In this document: in pieces, positions 51,331 through 63,175 of the stretch
How the letters are laid out: each line of letters begins with the position of its first letter
Numbering within the stretch: position 1 is the first letter of the stretch
Assembly (NCBI GenBank): GCA_037974335.1
Contig: CM075740.1
Span: 13,785,071-13,849,070 of the forward strand
Source: Prionace glauca
Lineage: Eukaryota; Chordata; Chondrichthyes; Carcharhiniformes; Carcharhinidae
Direction of reading: 5' to 3'
Length of the DNA stretch: 64,000 nt
Notes under the pieces: model-generated
Told to the model about the DNA's origin: nothing
Databases searched by the model: none
The model's input: the letters and a program-made list of their open reading frames with translations, nothing else
Made by a program: the position numbers and the translations under genes

Positions 51331-52195
51331 GAATTCCAGAGATTCACCACCCTTTGAGTGAAGAAGTTCTTCCTCAACTCCGTTCTAAAACGCCCCCCCT
51401 TTATCTTGAGGCTGTGCCCCCTAGTCCTACTGTCTTTTTTGAGCAGGAAGAGTCTCTCCACCTCTATCCCATCCATCCAATTCATCATCTTATACGTCTC
51501 AATGAGATCTCCCCTCATTCTTCTAAACTCCAACGAGTACAAGCCTAGTTCATTCAGCCTCTCCTCATAGCTCAACCCCCTCAACTCCGGTATCAGCCTA
51601 GTAAACCTCCTCTGCACTCCCCCGAAGGCCAAAATATCTTTGCGCAGGTGCGGCGCCCAAAACTGCACACAGTACTCCAGCTGCGGCGTCACCAATGCCC
51701 TATGCAGCTGCAGCAAGACCTCCCTACTTTTATATTCAATGCCCCTCGCTATGAAGGCCAGCATCCCATTCGCCTTCCTGACCACCTGCTGCACCTGCAA
51801 GCTGGGTTTTTGCGACTCATGCACAAGGACCCCGAGGTCCCTCTGCACCGTCGCCTGCTGCAGTTTTTCTCCACGTAAGTAATAGTCCTTCCTACCATTA
51901 TTCCTGCCAAAGTGGACCACCTCACATTTGCCAACATTAAATTCCATTTGCCATTTCCTGGCCCATTCGCCCAGCCTATCTAGATTCTTCTGCAGACTCT
52001 CCACACCCTCCGCACAACTTCTAAAATAATGCTTGGAATTACAGTTGGTTAAATGCATAACTGCTTTGCATTTATACAACGTGTTTAACATAATAAACCA
52101 ACCCACTGTGTTTTTCAAGTACTATCAACAAAATTTGAAGGAGCATGGAAATTCTTTGAGAGGTGGGGGGGGTCGCATCTGTAAGACTGGAAACA
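51331..52195 (-). mobile_element. CR1-like LINE array, copy A (865 bp)
   Basis: Unit of 865 bp beginning GAATTCCAGAGATTCACC. On the minus strand it encodes KWQMEFNVGKCEVVHFGRNN, KLQQATVQRDLGVLVHESQK, ANGMLAFIARGIEYKSREVL, LEYCVQFWAPHLRKDILAFG and FFTQRVVNLWNSLPVEVV in one long open frame. Its right part is non-LINE flank (CATAACTGCTTTGCATTTAT and onward). Confidence 0.88.
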
Positions 52196-53060
52196 GAATT
52201 CCAGAGATTCACCACCCTTTGAATGAAGAGGTTCCTCCTCAACTCCGTTCTAAACCACGCCCCCCTTTATCTTGAGGCTGTGCCCCCTAGTCCTTATGTC
52301 CTTTGAGAGGGAAGAGCCTCTCCACCTCTATCCTATCCATCCCATTCATCATCTTATATGTCTCAATGAGATCTCCCCTCATTCTTCTAAACTCTAACGA
52401 GTACAAGCCTAGTTTATTCAGTCCCTCCTCATAGCTCAACCCCCTCAACTCCGGTATCAGCCTAGTAAACCTCCTCTGCACTCCCTCCAAGGCCAAAATA
52501 TCTTTGCGCAGGTGCGGCGCCCAAAACTGCACACAGTACTCCAGCTGCGGCCTCACCAATGCCCTATGCAGCTGCAGCAAGACCTCACTACTTTTATATT
52601 CAATCCCCCTCGCTATGAAGGCCAGCATCCCATTCGCCTTCCTGACCACCTGCTGCACCTGCAAGCTGGGTTTTTGCGACTCATGCACAAGGACCCCGAG
52701 GTCCCTCTGCACCGTCGCCTGCTGCAGTTTTTCTCCACGTAAGTAATAGTCCTTCCTACCATTATTCCTGCCAAAGTGGACCACCTCACATTTGCCAACA
52801 TTAAATTCCATTTGCCATTTCCTGGCCCATTCGCCCAGCCTATCTAGATTCTTCTGCAGACTCTCCACACCCTCCGCACAACTTCTAAAATAATGCTTGG
52901 AATCACAGTTGGTTAAATGCATAACTACTTTGCATTTATACAACGTGTTTAACATAATAAACCAACCCACTGTGTTTTTCAAGTACTATCAACAAAATTT
53001 GAAGGAGCATGGAAATTCTTTGAGAGGTGGGGGGGGGTCGCATCTGTAAGACTGGAAACA
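52196..53060 (-). mobile_element. CR1-like LINE array, copy B (865 bp)
   Basis: Exactly 865 bp after copy A and including the same non-LINE flank. Its left part shares variants with copy C (complement of CACGCCCCCC, GTCCTTTGAGAGGGAAGAGC). Its right part is almost identical to copy A. It therefore looks like a product of unequal exchange. Confidence 0.88.
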
Positions 53061-53573
53061 GAATTCCAGAGATTCACCACCCTTTGAATGAAGAAGTTCC
53101 TCCTCAACTCCGTTCTAAACCACGCCCCCCTTTATCTTGAGGCTGTGCCCTCTAGTCCTACTGTCCTTTGAGAGGGAAGAGCCTCTCCACCTCTATCCTA
53201 TCCATCCCATTCATCATCTTATATGTCTCAATGAGATCTCCCCTCATTCTTCTAAACTCTAACGAGTAAAAGCCTAGTTTATTCAGTCCCTCCTCATAGC
53301 TCAACCCCCTCAACTCCGGTATCAGCCTAGTAAACCTCCTCTGCACTCCCTCCAAGGCCAAAATATCCTTGCGCAAGTACGGCGACCAAAACTGCACACA
53401 GTAATCCAGCTGAGGACTCACCAATGCCCTATACAGCTGCAGCAAGATCTCCCTACTTTTATATTCAATGCCCCACGCTATGAAGGCCAGCATCCCATTA
53501 GCCTTCCTGACCACCTGCTGCACCTGCAGGCTGGGTTTTTGTGACTCATGCACAAGGACCCCGAGGTTCTGAG
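53061..53573 (-). mobile_element. CR1-like LINE array, copy C (partial)
   Basis: The third unit again starts 865 bp after the previous one and ends within the VHESQKP block. It is more diverged from A and B in its right part (complement of GCGCAAGTACGGCGACCAAA). Confidence 0.85.
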
Positions 53574-53587
53574 CATACATGTGAAAA

Positions 53588-54065
53588 GTAATGCTGCACT
53601 TGGTATAATGTTTCTGAGGGGCAGCAAATTGGAAGGAGCCATGGTTATGTCTTTGGGGGACACATCAGAGGCAATGGTATGGGAGAGGCAAGAAAAACCA
53701 TTGCTGGTAAGACTGGTTGCAACTGAACAGATAATGGAACCAGACACGTGCAGCCCCATCCAAGTGGACAATAGCAGAGAAGCATTGGAGTAAAATTTTG
53801 TGGTCAACCACAAAGGTTGCAGAAAAGTTGAGAAGGATGAAGAAAGATGGTTACCTATTCACGGTCACATAGGATAGCATTTGTGACTTTTGCAAGAACT
53901 GTATCAGTACTATGGCGAATGAATAAATCAGATTCAAACATGAAGCTCTAGAGATAGATTGGAGCAGAATTGTGAGCCAAGCAGGGAATTTGGGTGGTCA
54001 GGAGTTTAGTAGGAATGAGCGTGATATTTTATAAATTGGTTATCTTTTAAACTGTCTCCCATAGA
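53588..54065. repeat. likely long interspersed shark repeat
   Basis: Stretches such as GAAGGAGCCATGGTTATGTC, AGAAAAGTTGAGAAGGATGA and AGGGAATTTGGGTGGTCAGG resemble the inner part of a common long non-coding shark repeat whose start ('CATTTATATAGC') is seen at 60.2 and 63.96 kb. The assignment is from memory of such repeats. Confidence 0.35.
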
Positions 54066-55085
54066 GATAGAGGGCCCTATTTTACCATTTTGATTCCACG
54101 TGCTGGGTGGACTCGAAACTGGGAGTGTTTTAGATCATCCCTTCCTCTGGTCTTCAGAAAGCATTCCTGGTTCCAAATACTAAATGATTCTTTGAGAGAT
54201 CTGAAACCCCAGATCCTACCCCCAGTGCTCTTTGATACCAGAACAGCACAAACGCTCCTACAGCCTGAAAACTTTCATTCCACTGCACACAAATGCCAGA
54301 ATTTACAGCTTCACCTGCCCGAGGCTTGTAAGATCCCACCCGAGGCTAACAGAATGCCTCGCATGTCCCAATGTTGGGGCAGGCACGCTGATAAAATTCC
54401 GGCCAAGATCCCTCTAACCAGTGATCATAAATCTCAAAACCTGCTTCCTCTTGTGTTGGCTCTTCCAATGAACCTTCCTCCATTGAAGTGATGCATGATC
54501 ACCAAGGCCCTTCCTAATACTGACAACGCAGTTGGCATTCCCAATGTTTTGACAGCTGTTATTGGAGAAGTCAGTGCTCCAGGTAACATTATTTCACACC
54601 ACACTTCTTTTCCTATAATATCTCCAATTTACTGAAAGCAATATAATGGGAAAACTCTACTATTGGGTAAAATTTGTGTATCTTAATATACGTAAAAAGC
54701 AATTTTCCCGTTTGCTTTGTTGCCCTATTTTGCTCTCACCTTTCATTTTCCACTTGCTGAGCAGGATAATCATGGAATTCATATGCCTGATCTGTGCTGA
54801 AGTGCATCAGTGCTGCTTTGCGCTCACTATCTCTAATTGGTCGATCGTCTGCAAGAGAATACACTGCTATTTAAATGGTCAACAATGAAAGCACGCTGGT
54901 TACTGACTACATTCATTTAATAAAAATCAGGGTGGAGTTAAGCTTTCAAAATTGTACAGAAGCCTGACGAACACTTGTATTTCAGACATTTATGAGTCAA
55001 GTTGTTGCACCATCTGACTTAATTGAGATTTAATTTTTTAGCTTGTGTAACCTGTGGACGAACTAAGGATTGCAATTTGTTTTTT
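54066..55085. other. intergenic DNA, nothing firm
   Basis: A 133-codon plus-strand frame (54090-54491) exists but shows no known motif. The region is otherwise AT-rich and non-coding in appearance. Confidence 0.4.
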
Positions 55086-55099
55086 TTGTTTTTTTTTTA

Positions 55100-55425
55100 G
55101 AGAACCCTACAGTGCAGAAACAGGCCCTTCGGCCCATCGAGTCTGCACCGAACACAATCCCACCCAGACCCTGTCCCCATATCCCTACACATTTACCTAC
55201 TAATCCCTCTAACCTACACATCCCAGGACACCAAGGGGCAATTTTAGCATAGCCAATGAACCTAACCCGCACATCTTTGGACTGTGGGAGGAAACCGGAG
55301 CACCCGGAGAAAACCCACGCAGACACGAGGAGAATGTGCAAACTCCACACAGACAGTGACCCGAGCCGGGAATCGAACCCAGGATCCTGGAGCTGTGAAG
55401 CAGCAGTGCTAACCACTGTGCTACA
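55100..55425 (-). mobile_element. V-SINE-like SINE, young, minus strand
   Basis: The plus strand runs from the 3' end (AACCCTACAGTGCAGAAACA) through GGCCCATCGAGTCTGCACCG, CATCTTTGGACTGTGGGAGG and CCCGAGCCGGGAATCGAACC to CACTGTGCTAC. It is nearly the exact complement of 58219-58575. It is preceded by a T-rich tract (55078-55098). Confidence 0.92.
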
Positions 55426-57140
55426 AAGGGATCGGCAATTGTAAATTTAGATACAAAGAACAGCACATAATCACCATGAAACAGAAATCTAGAAATAGAT
55501 TTAAGTACATTTCCTTTCTGGAAAGTTTGGGAGAAGCAGTGGTGACAGACAGATTCTCAGCTTGACTGGAGGCCCAGATTTTGAATACTGTTGCAATATC
55601 CCATAGAAAAATCTTTGCATTCAATGTCTGATCGCTTCTCAGAAATATCAGGGAGGAACTTCACATACGAAGGCTTTTTTAAAAATTAGATATTTTTTCT
55701 TCCAATCTAGGTTTCTCTACTCTATTGGGACTGTTTGCTTTGCCAAGAATCACTTTCCTTTGGGAGTTATGCATTTTTATGACAATTTTGACCATTTTCT
55801 CCTCAAACTGTCCCTCAGCAAAACAGCCCCTTTGCTTTCTTTTAGCTTATTGAGTAACATATTTGTCCCAGTCTGCACTGATATTGTCAGATAAAGTAGA
55901 ACGTTGTCAGAAGCAAGTCAGCCAGAAGGTGGAGGAAGATAGTTATAGGGCTTTTGAGGTAAGAAAGCCACAAGGCTAGAAAACCCTATAAAATGTGCAG
56001 GACTAACCTCCTACCATCATCTAAAAATTCCTCTTATAGGCATCAGGGATATTCTTTGACAAAGTGCTAGAGCCTGTAATAACAAGCATTTCCCAGGACG
56101 TAGTGTGTGCACAATATAAAATTTTTTGAAATCACTCATACCTACTCTAACACTTGCTCCTATAGCAGTGGTCTTTCATTACACAGTAGACAGGTGAACA
56201 TAATTTTTTTGGAACTAAAGGGTACTTCTTCTATCCTGTTAATGCATTATCAGAACAGTTTCCTGCTGTTCTCTTTGCTTTGGCACCATCTAATGCCTCT
56301 TTCCTTCCAGCTCCTGATGAAACTGAAGATTCACAGTGAATCGATGCTCCAAAATGGTTAGTGTTGACTTGTTCTGATTAAAACCAAAATAGCGTTAGGT
56401 GCAGTTGTGCAATGCCGGCAGGCATCAATCTTTCCCTGAAGGTTGGGGTCATGGAAGCAATGTCACACCACGACATGACAGATATCAACACCATCCTCTG
56501 GAAACAATGCTCCTGTGTGAGTTTTCTCATTGTCAACCTGAATTATTCTGTTTAGATGGAAGATGCTAAAATGAAAAGCTGCGAGGGATATTGATTAGGA
56601 TCAGTTGAGGTGCCACATGCACAATATGCATCATATGCTATGCTGAAATTGAATTACTTTACAAACCATGTCCAAAAAGAATTGAAGATATTGGTAAGAT
56701 TATGATGAGGGATGGTTAGTGTGTACATAGCACACAGCTCCCTTCATTAGGTGCAGTCTTAAACACAGGAAAAATAACATTACTCCTTTCAAAATGATCA
56801 TTGCTGCATCACTCCATCTATTGCATTCTCTGCTTAGGTCTTACTGTCGACAAACAGTTGCGGTCTATTAGGGAACCTTAAATATTCGACAATCAAACAT
56901 ACTGAAATGACAGCCAGGTAAACATGTTTAGTGACAGAAGTAAATTAAAGCGATGGCATTCCAAAGCAGGAGACAGTTGAATGCACACAGCAGACGATTA
57001 CCAGTAAAATCAGGAAAAACAACCTAATGTAACTAAATAACTAAACTGTCACAGCAAAGAAAAATGTGGATGGGTTTAGAGTAAGATCCAGCAGAGCGAC
57101 TCCAATGAGTAGAATGAAAGACTGCCAACTGAGCATGAAT
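55426..57140. other. AT-rich intergenic DNA, nothing recognised
   Basis: About 1.7 kb without recognisable genes or repeats. It is the longest repeat-poor stretch in the right half of the window. Confidence 0.45.
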
Positions 57141-57141
57141 T

Positions 57142-57255
57142 GCATAAAGAAAAACTTGGATTATAAAGCACCTTTCACAACCACAGGATATCCTAAAGCA
57201 TTCTACAACCAATTAAATACTTCTGAACTGCAGTCATTGTCACAATGTTGGAAAG
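57142..57255 (+). repeat. short interspersed repeat ('CACCTTTCACAACCACAGG' type)
   Basis: GGATTATAAAGCACCTTTCA, CAGGATATCCTAAAGCATTC and CTTCTGAACTGCAGTCATTG match the start of a widespread shark repeat related to 60.2 kb and 63.96 kb. Confidence 0.55.
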
Positions 57256-58218
57256 GAAGTCAGAAGATGGACAAATGCTAGTGATAATTGCAGAAGTTCA
57301 AATCTTGCATCCTTGCTTTTGAAATTACAAACCATTATTCTGGTAGAAATGTAATTTATGTCAAAATTTTGTAATTGATCATGCATTTATCTATAGTTTT
57401 AATTAAGTTGTGATTTATAAAATTTGCAGTGCAGTGCAGTGAAGCTAATGCCATACACCCTAATATCTCTCACTTACCTAGAATAAAAGTTAGAACAGCA
57501 GCTATTGTATTATAACCTGCAGCATAGTTTTGTCACAGAATAGATGAAAGAGGCAATGAGGCATTCTTGTTATCTATCTTTGATGCAAATCAGTTTCATT
57601 CAAGTAACTGTATCAGTAAATTTATAAACTGGTACTTCAATGTCCACTTTATCTTCATGTCACAGTAATAGCTCTGATGTCATAAAGATATATCAATAGC
57701 AAATCAGTTTAACTGCTTTGTATTTAAAATGAAGTCGATTTCTTCTTCAAGCGCATCCTAGAACGTTAATCAACTAAGTGTCAAAACTTGGATGGGATTA
57801 ATGGACTCTTATGTCAAATTAGTACCAGCATTCCATTCATAAAGATCTGCACAGCTCAATAAGTTACAAAGTTATCTTAACATTAAAGTGGAAACTCCAG
57901 TGCATGCAATTTCTGGCAGAGATTTTAATGCTTAGGTGATCTACAAAAGAGAATCTGGCTGTATGCACTTGCATCATCAGGTCCATTTACTGCATCTCCA
58001 GAACAAATTCTCTATGCTTTAACTGTGCAAGCAACTGGATCTTATCAATCATCCACAATCTTCTGCAAGCCTAACTGCTTGGCAAGTATTAGTTGTTTTG
58101 TACATACCTTAGTCTGACGATCGGTTTATTTTCCTTCACCAAACAGAATGCAATACTAGTTCTCATGGATGAAGTTATTGTACAAATTCTTCCAAATGAT
58201 AATTGTTCCAAGTATTTG
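57256..58218. other. AT-rich intergenic DNA, nothing recognised
   Basis: No gene or repeat identified. Confidence 0.4.
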
Positions 58219-58575
58219 GGGCGGCACGGTAGCACATTGGTTAGCACTGCTGCTTCACAGCTCCAGGGTCCTGGGTTCGATTCCCGGCTCGGGTCACTGC
58301 CTGTGTGGAGTTTGCACATTCTCCTCGTGTCTGCGTGGGTTTTCTCCGGGTGCTCCGGTTTCCTCCCACAGTCCAAAGATGTGCGGGTTAGGTTCATTGG
58401 CTATGCTAAAATTGCCCCTTAGTATCCTGGGATGTGTAGGTTAGAGGGATTAGCAGGTAAAATGTGTAGGGATATGGGGATAGGGTCTGGGTGGGATTGT
58501 GTTCGGTGCAGACTCGATGGGCCGAAGGGCCTGTTTCTGCACTGTAGGGTTCTAGTTCTAGTTCTTCTAGTTCTA
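58219..58575 (+). mobile_element. V-SINE-like SINE, young, full length
   Basis: The best-preserved copy. tRNA-like 5' end GGGGCGGCACGGTAGCACAT; A-box area TGGTTAGCACTG; B box GGTTCGATTCC. The core is TGTGTGGAGTTTGCACATTC, TTTCCTCCCACAGTCCAAAG and GATGTGCGGGTTAGGTTCAT. The 3' end is GCAGACTCGATGGGCCGAAG with a (TAGTTC)n-like tail. Few internal changes; recent. Confidence 0.95.
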
Positions 58576-59009
58576 TTTTAGCTGATAAGGGAAATTGAAC
58601 CAAAAGATCCAGAGGTTCTGGGTTTGAATGCTAGTCTTTGTTGACTAGCATGTCAAGACCAGCAATATGTTTAGATTCAATGTCCTTGGAAATCACTAGC
58701 CAGGTTTTCCAAACCCAATTGCTCTCCAGTGACTCCACCTAAAGAGTGTTTGTGTACCACGTGAGAGAGCAGGAAGGCATCTTTTTGACTTACAAAAAAA
58801 CTAATTACCCTTCCCTAAAAATAATTAAAGCAAGTGGGACAGCTTCACCACCTGCACCCAAGAGTAGACAGACAGTAAGATGCTAAAAAAGCATGAAGGG
58901 GAACTGAACTCCTTCAAGGCAGCTATTCTCATGCAAAGCTGTAATTTGTGGTTCTCAAAGTGACAGATTATTGAAATTTTAGATACTTCAATAGATTTAC
59001 AAATTTTGT
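58576..59009. other. intergenic DNA, nothing recognised
   Basis: No gene or repeat identified. Confidence 0.4.
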
Positions 59010-59180
59010 TAAAGGCAAAATACTGTGGATGCTGGAAACTGAAACAGAAACAAAATGCTGGAAATCTCAGCCTGTCTGACAGCACCGATGGAGAGTGAAT
59101 AGAGCCATGTTTCGAGTTTGGATGACCCTGTGAGACCTGCTGAGATTTTCCAGCATTTTCTGTTGTTCCAGATTAACATT
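59010..59180. repeat. interspersed shark repeat with internal inverted words
   Basis: ATGCTGGAAACTGAAACAGA, TGGAAATCTCAGCCTGTCTG and AGTTTGGATGACCCTGTGAG are followed by the inverse CTGCTGAGATTTTCCAGCAT. Same family as 7.6 and 48.6 kb. Confidence 0.7.
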
Positions 59181-59287
59181 TTCAAATCTAAACTTTTTGG
59201 GATGGGTTGAAGAAGGATTCCATTACTTTCCTAATTAAGGTGTCTTCAAAATTGAAATATTCAAGATGCTTTTTGAAAAAATGGTGT

Positions 59288-59628
59288 ATAAAATTCTCAC
59301 AATGCAGATGCAGGCCATTTGGCCCACTAAGTCTGCACCAACTCTCTCTGATAAGGCATCCTCTCAGAGCCTATCCCTGTAATTATGTATTTACCCGACT
59401 AATCTCCCTAACCTACACAACTTGGGACACGAAGGAGGAATTTAGCATGGCCATTGAACCTTCTCTGCACATCTTTGGACTGTGGGAGGAAACTAGGAGT
59501 GCCCAGAAGGAACCCACGGAGACAACATACAAACTCAGCATAGATAGTCACCCAAGAGTGGAACTGAACCCGGGTCCCTGGCGCTGTGAGGCAGCAGTGC
59601 TAACCACTATGCCATTCTGCCACCCTTA
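59288..59628 (-). mobile_element. V-SINE-like SINE, minus strand
   Basis: Plus-strand complement: AATGCAGATGCAGGCCATTT, GCACATCTTTGGACTGTGGG, CACCCAAGAGTGGAACTGAA and CTATGCCATTCTGCCACCC. Moderately diverged. Confidence 0.85.
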
Positions 59629-60204
59629 ATTGAGCTTTCCAAAAGCTGTCTTGAATCTCTTGGTTTTCAGACATAAACATCTCCAAAATGTTCTTCACTT
59701 TTCTCTCAAAAGTACTCACTACCAATTCAAGGTTCTGCTTTTCAAATTGCTCCTAGGACAATCCCAAATGCCTCAGAGAAAAGGGAATCCTTGATCTGGA
59801 TTACTGCTTCATTAAATCCAAGTTAATTATAATTGTGTTCCAAGTCGTACAATGCAACAGAATGAGAACATGGCTTCAGAAAAATTAGAAACATAAGCCC
59901 TTAATAGGAAAGCTAGATGGATGTCCAGGGTTTGTTTCTCCATTTGCAAGGCCTCTTTCTGTGCTGCATGATTCTACAAAGTGGCATGTGTCTTAATGGT
60001 TTCCAGCACGGATCTGGTAGCACTGGAAATCTGGCGTAGAGAAATGCGCGCATGGTGGCAACACAGGCGTGAATCCTGTGCATGCCTAACCGCAAGATTC
60101 TCCCAATCTGCTGCACTACAAAACTAATGCAACGGATTGGGGAGAATTACACCCTTAGAATTTTTGGGGAAGAATTCCACCCGTGATATTTACACAGGAA
60201 TATA
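59629..60204. other. intergenic DNA, nothing recognised
   Basis: No gene or named repeat. Confidence 0.4.
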
Positions 60205-60900
60205 ACAACCTGCATTTACATAGTGCCTTTAATGTAGAAAAGCATCCTATAGTCAGACAAAAATGGACATTGAGCAAAAGAAATAGGAGTGGAGGGCACA
60301 CAATAACTTGATAACAGAGGTGGACTTAAGGAGAGGCCAGCAGGAGAACTGGGAATAAGAGATAAATGAATGGACTAAGGTGGACAATTCCAGAGCCTGA
60401 CGCCACCATTGCTGAACATACAACAATCTCTGGTGAGGCCAAGACAAAAGGATACACAAGAAAACTAGTAGTAAAGAAGCTCAGGAGATTACAGAAATAG
60501 TAAAGGGAGAGCCATGAATTAATTTAATTACGTAGAGAGAATTTTAGATTGGATACTTTAGGGACTAGGAGACAATAAAAGGGCAGCAAGATCAGGAGTG
60601 ATCGGTGAGCAGGACTTTGTGTAGGATAGTTGCATTGTGGATATTTACTGAATCTGGAGAAGTTGGAGTTCAGCCAGAAGAGCACTGGAACAAAGGTTGG
60701 TGTTGATTAAGGCATGGATGTGGGTTTTAACAACGGACTGAGAGGCAGGGGACGGAAGTAACATCGCAAAGGTCGAAGCTTGGACTGTAAAGGATGGAAA
60801 CGTGGCATCAAACAAAGCACTGTTTCAACCCCAAACAATGGCAGGCAAGGGGGCTGGGAGATGAAATCAGTGGCATGGGCGAAAGATGATTCAGAAAAGT
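60205..60900 (+). repeat. long non-coding interspersed repeat
   Basis: It starts TGCATTTACATAGTGCCTTT and continues with purine-rich text (GAGGCCAGCAGGAGAACTGG, CAATTCCAGAGCCTGACG, AATAAAAGGGCAGCAAGATC). This is the usual order of a long shark repeat without coding capacity. Only the start has partners in this window. Confidence 0.45.
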
Positions 60901-61282
60901 ACAGTGCTGGAAAAGTTTATAAGCTCCACCGGCCAGTTCGCAATCATTTAGTCCTCATCATCCACTTTCTGCACAGTTGATACTGCCACACGTTCGAAGC
61001 CTCCATTGTTTATGAACCTCTTCTATTCCCTTTGGAATTTTGAATGCCTGCACAGTTTCTTTCAAAGACTCTTCTGCTCAAGCAATAACAGAGTCTTCAG
61101 GCTCACTTCATCACACAAACTACGTAGGACACCAAAGGAATCAAAAATCTCTCTGGAAAGTTAGATACAGAAGACTGTCCTTCTGAACAGTAAAAAAAGA
61201 TCCAAATGAGATACACCCATACAGAGCAAATCTTAACTGTGGGTAAAGGGATCCTTCTTTAGGCAACATCATTTACTGTGGT
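60901..61282. other. intergenic DNA, nothing recognised
   Basis: No gene or named repeat. Confidence 0.35.
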
Positions 61283-61560
61283 TTTTAGTTCATTTATTAG
61301 TGTCACAAGTAGGCTTACATTATTAACTCTGCAATGAAGTTACTGTGAAAATCCCCTAGTCGCCACACTCTGGCACCTGTTCAGGTACACCGAGGGAGAA
61401 TTTAGCACGGCCAATGCACCTAACCAGACTGTGAAGGAAACAGGAGCACCTGGAGGAAATCCACGCAAACATGGGGAGAGCTTGCAGACTTCACACAGAC
61501 AGTCACCTAAGCTGGGAATCAAACCCATGCCCCTGCACTATGAGGCAGCAGTGCAAAACC
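61283..61560 (-). mobile_element. V-SINE-like SINE with alternative 3' end, minus strand
   Basis: The 3' end differs from the other copies: AGTTCATTTATTAGTGTCAC, AAGTAGGCTTACATTATTAA and AATCCCCTAGTCGCCACACT. The core (AATCCACGCAAACATGGGGA) and tRNA-like part (GCTGGGAATCAAACCC) are shared. A trace of the same 3' end lies in the J-C intron of IgL gene 1 (15385-15425). Confidence 0.8.
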
Positions 61561-61619
61561 CTTATAGAGCAGACATATAGAAAATATTTGCACTTGCATG
61601 AGTAGCCACAGTGAAGCAC

Positions 61620-61824
61620 ATGTTTGTGTATTTGCATAATTGGCCTGCCCAAGGTTTAACTGTGTTTGATTTTAATATGTCCAATTCTTTAATTTAGGCT
61701 ATCCAATTTAAATCGGCCTTAAAACTAGGCCCTGATTATATTACCGCAACATGCTTCAAAATGATTTTGGTCATGGAAAAGGGGAAGTTAAATGTATTTT
61801 TCTGCATAGTAATAATACACTATT
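61620..61824 (+). repeat. inverted repeat arm 1 (about 205 bp)
   Basis: Shared words: TTAAAACTAGGCCCTGATTA, AACATGCTTCAAAATGATTT and GGGGAAGTTAAATGTATTTT. These are reverse-complementary to 62881-63081 with an estimated 85-90% match. About 1.06 kb separates the arms. Confidence 0.75.
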
Positions 61825-61954
61825 ATTTTAAGAAAATCCACCCACTTTCTCAAAAAGACTCCTAATTGAATCTGGTCTTTTTGTTGTCTACATCTTACAG
61901 GAAAATGATTGAGCAACCTTAGCCTGCTCATGCTCGTGCAAATACAAGCCTTTA

Positions 61955-62175
61955 TGGGGAGGTGATGGCGTAGTGGTTATATCACTTGACTATTAATTCA
62001 GAAACTCAGCTAACGTTTTGGGGGCCCAGATTCAAATCCCACCACAGCAGACAGTGGAATTTGAATACAGTAAAAAAATACCTGGAATTAAAAATCTACT
62101 GATGACCATGAAACCATTGTCAATTGTCAGAAAAACCCATCTGGTTCACTAACGTTCTTGAGGGAAGGAAATCAT
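61955..62175 (+). mobile_element. HE1-like SINE, 5' two thirds
   Basis: GGGGAGGTGATGGCGTAGTG, CAGATTCAAATCCCACCACA (B box region), GGAATTAAAAATCTACTGAT and AAAACCCATCTGGTTCACTA. The 3' part is missing, and a different SINE or LINE end follows directly. It lies between the inverted repeat arms. Confidence 0.8.
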
Positions 62176-62262
62176 ATAATCACAGAAAAAATACCATACA
62201 GAAGGAGGCCATTTGGCCCATCGAGTCTGTATCGATTCTCTGACAAAACCTGAAAATATGTA
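62176..62262 (-). mobile_element. SINE/LINE 3'-end fragment
   Basis: ACCATACAGAAGGAGGCCAT and TTGGCCCATCGAGTCTGTAT are the complement of the shared 3' end of the V-SINE-like and CR1-like families. Too short to assign to one. Confidence 0.65.
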
Positions 62263-62267
62263 TACAT

Positions 62268-62431
62268 AAGCAACATCATTGAGATGGACACCTGGGGGCG
62301 AGCCTCAGTATCCTGTCAGGCAGACATCAAGAAACCCACTGGGTATTGGAACTCCCTCCTGGGACCTCATCGGCCAGAAACCAGAGAAGTTTCTGGAAAG
62401 GCAGGCAGGGGGATAAAGGTACACACTTCAA
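62268..62431 (+). repeat. LTR-like direct repeat, partial copy
   Basis: Matches 63253-63418 at about 90% by eye (TCCTGTCAGGCAGACATCAA, GGCAGGGGGATAAAGGTACA). It is a partial, old fossil of an LTR-like sequence, in the same orientation. Confidence 0.6.
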
Positions 62432-62880
62432 ATAAGATTAATGAGAATTTACAAATCCAATAGGAAAATCAGGAGAAATGTTTCTATTGAGAATGATTGA
62501 AATGTGAAACTCATTTGCATTTTAAGGGTTATGTGGAACATTAACACCAGTTTGGAATTGTTAGCCTAATAGCATCTTCCAAAGCAGTAAATACTACAGA
62601 ATGCATTCCACAGGTGAACAAAATCCCTTTCATTCTCAAATATTTAAAGCCTAAAATATAGCTTCAAAACCTTAATAAAAATTGGTTCTGTTTGTCTGAC
62701 TCCAAATTATAGCTGCTTCTCCTAAAATCAATGACTCATTTCAATTTTTGTTACATTACCATGTTCAATTAATAGCCATATCATGATGAAGCTTTTGAAA
62801 TTCAGAAATGGTAATCCCTTGAAGCAAAAAAATTTCTAAAATATTACACCATAATAATGAAGCCTTTTTTCAGATTTTAG
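62432..62880. other. AT-rich DNA between repeats, nothing recognised
   Basis: No gene or named repeat. Confidence 0.4.
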
Positions 62881-63081
62881 TGTGTTATTACTATGCAAAA
62901 AATACATTTAACTTCCCCTTTGCCACGACTGAGATCATTTTGAAGCATGTTGCGGCAATATAATCAGGGCCTAGTTTTAAGGCTGATTAAATTCGATATC
63001 CTAAATTAAAGAATTAGACATATTATAATCAAATACAGTCAAACGTCAGACAGGCCAATTACACAAATACACAAACATGTC
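62881..63081 (-). repeat. inverted repeat arm 2 (about 200 bp)
   Basis: Reverse-complement partner of 61620-61824. Confidence 0.75.
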
Positions 63082-63175
63082 TGGGCCTGGCCCATCAATC
63101 ACCCATCAAAAATCATTGCACTCTACTGAGACACAGCAGGAGATCATTGCACCCCATTGAAATGCACCAGCCTAT

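Noticed and set aside
54090-54491. 133-codon plus-strand frame as a gene
   Set aside because: No recognisable motif, no splice or promoter context, and an overlapping open frame in another phase.
3797-62175. B-box-containing stretches as true tRNA genes
   Set aside because: Each is followed by the SINE core and 3' tail, and none keeps a full cloverleaf with a clear anticodon arm.
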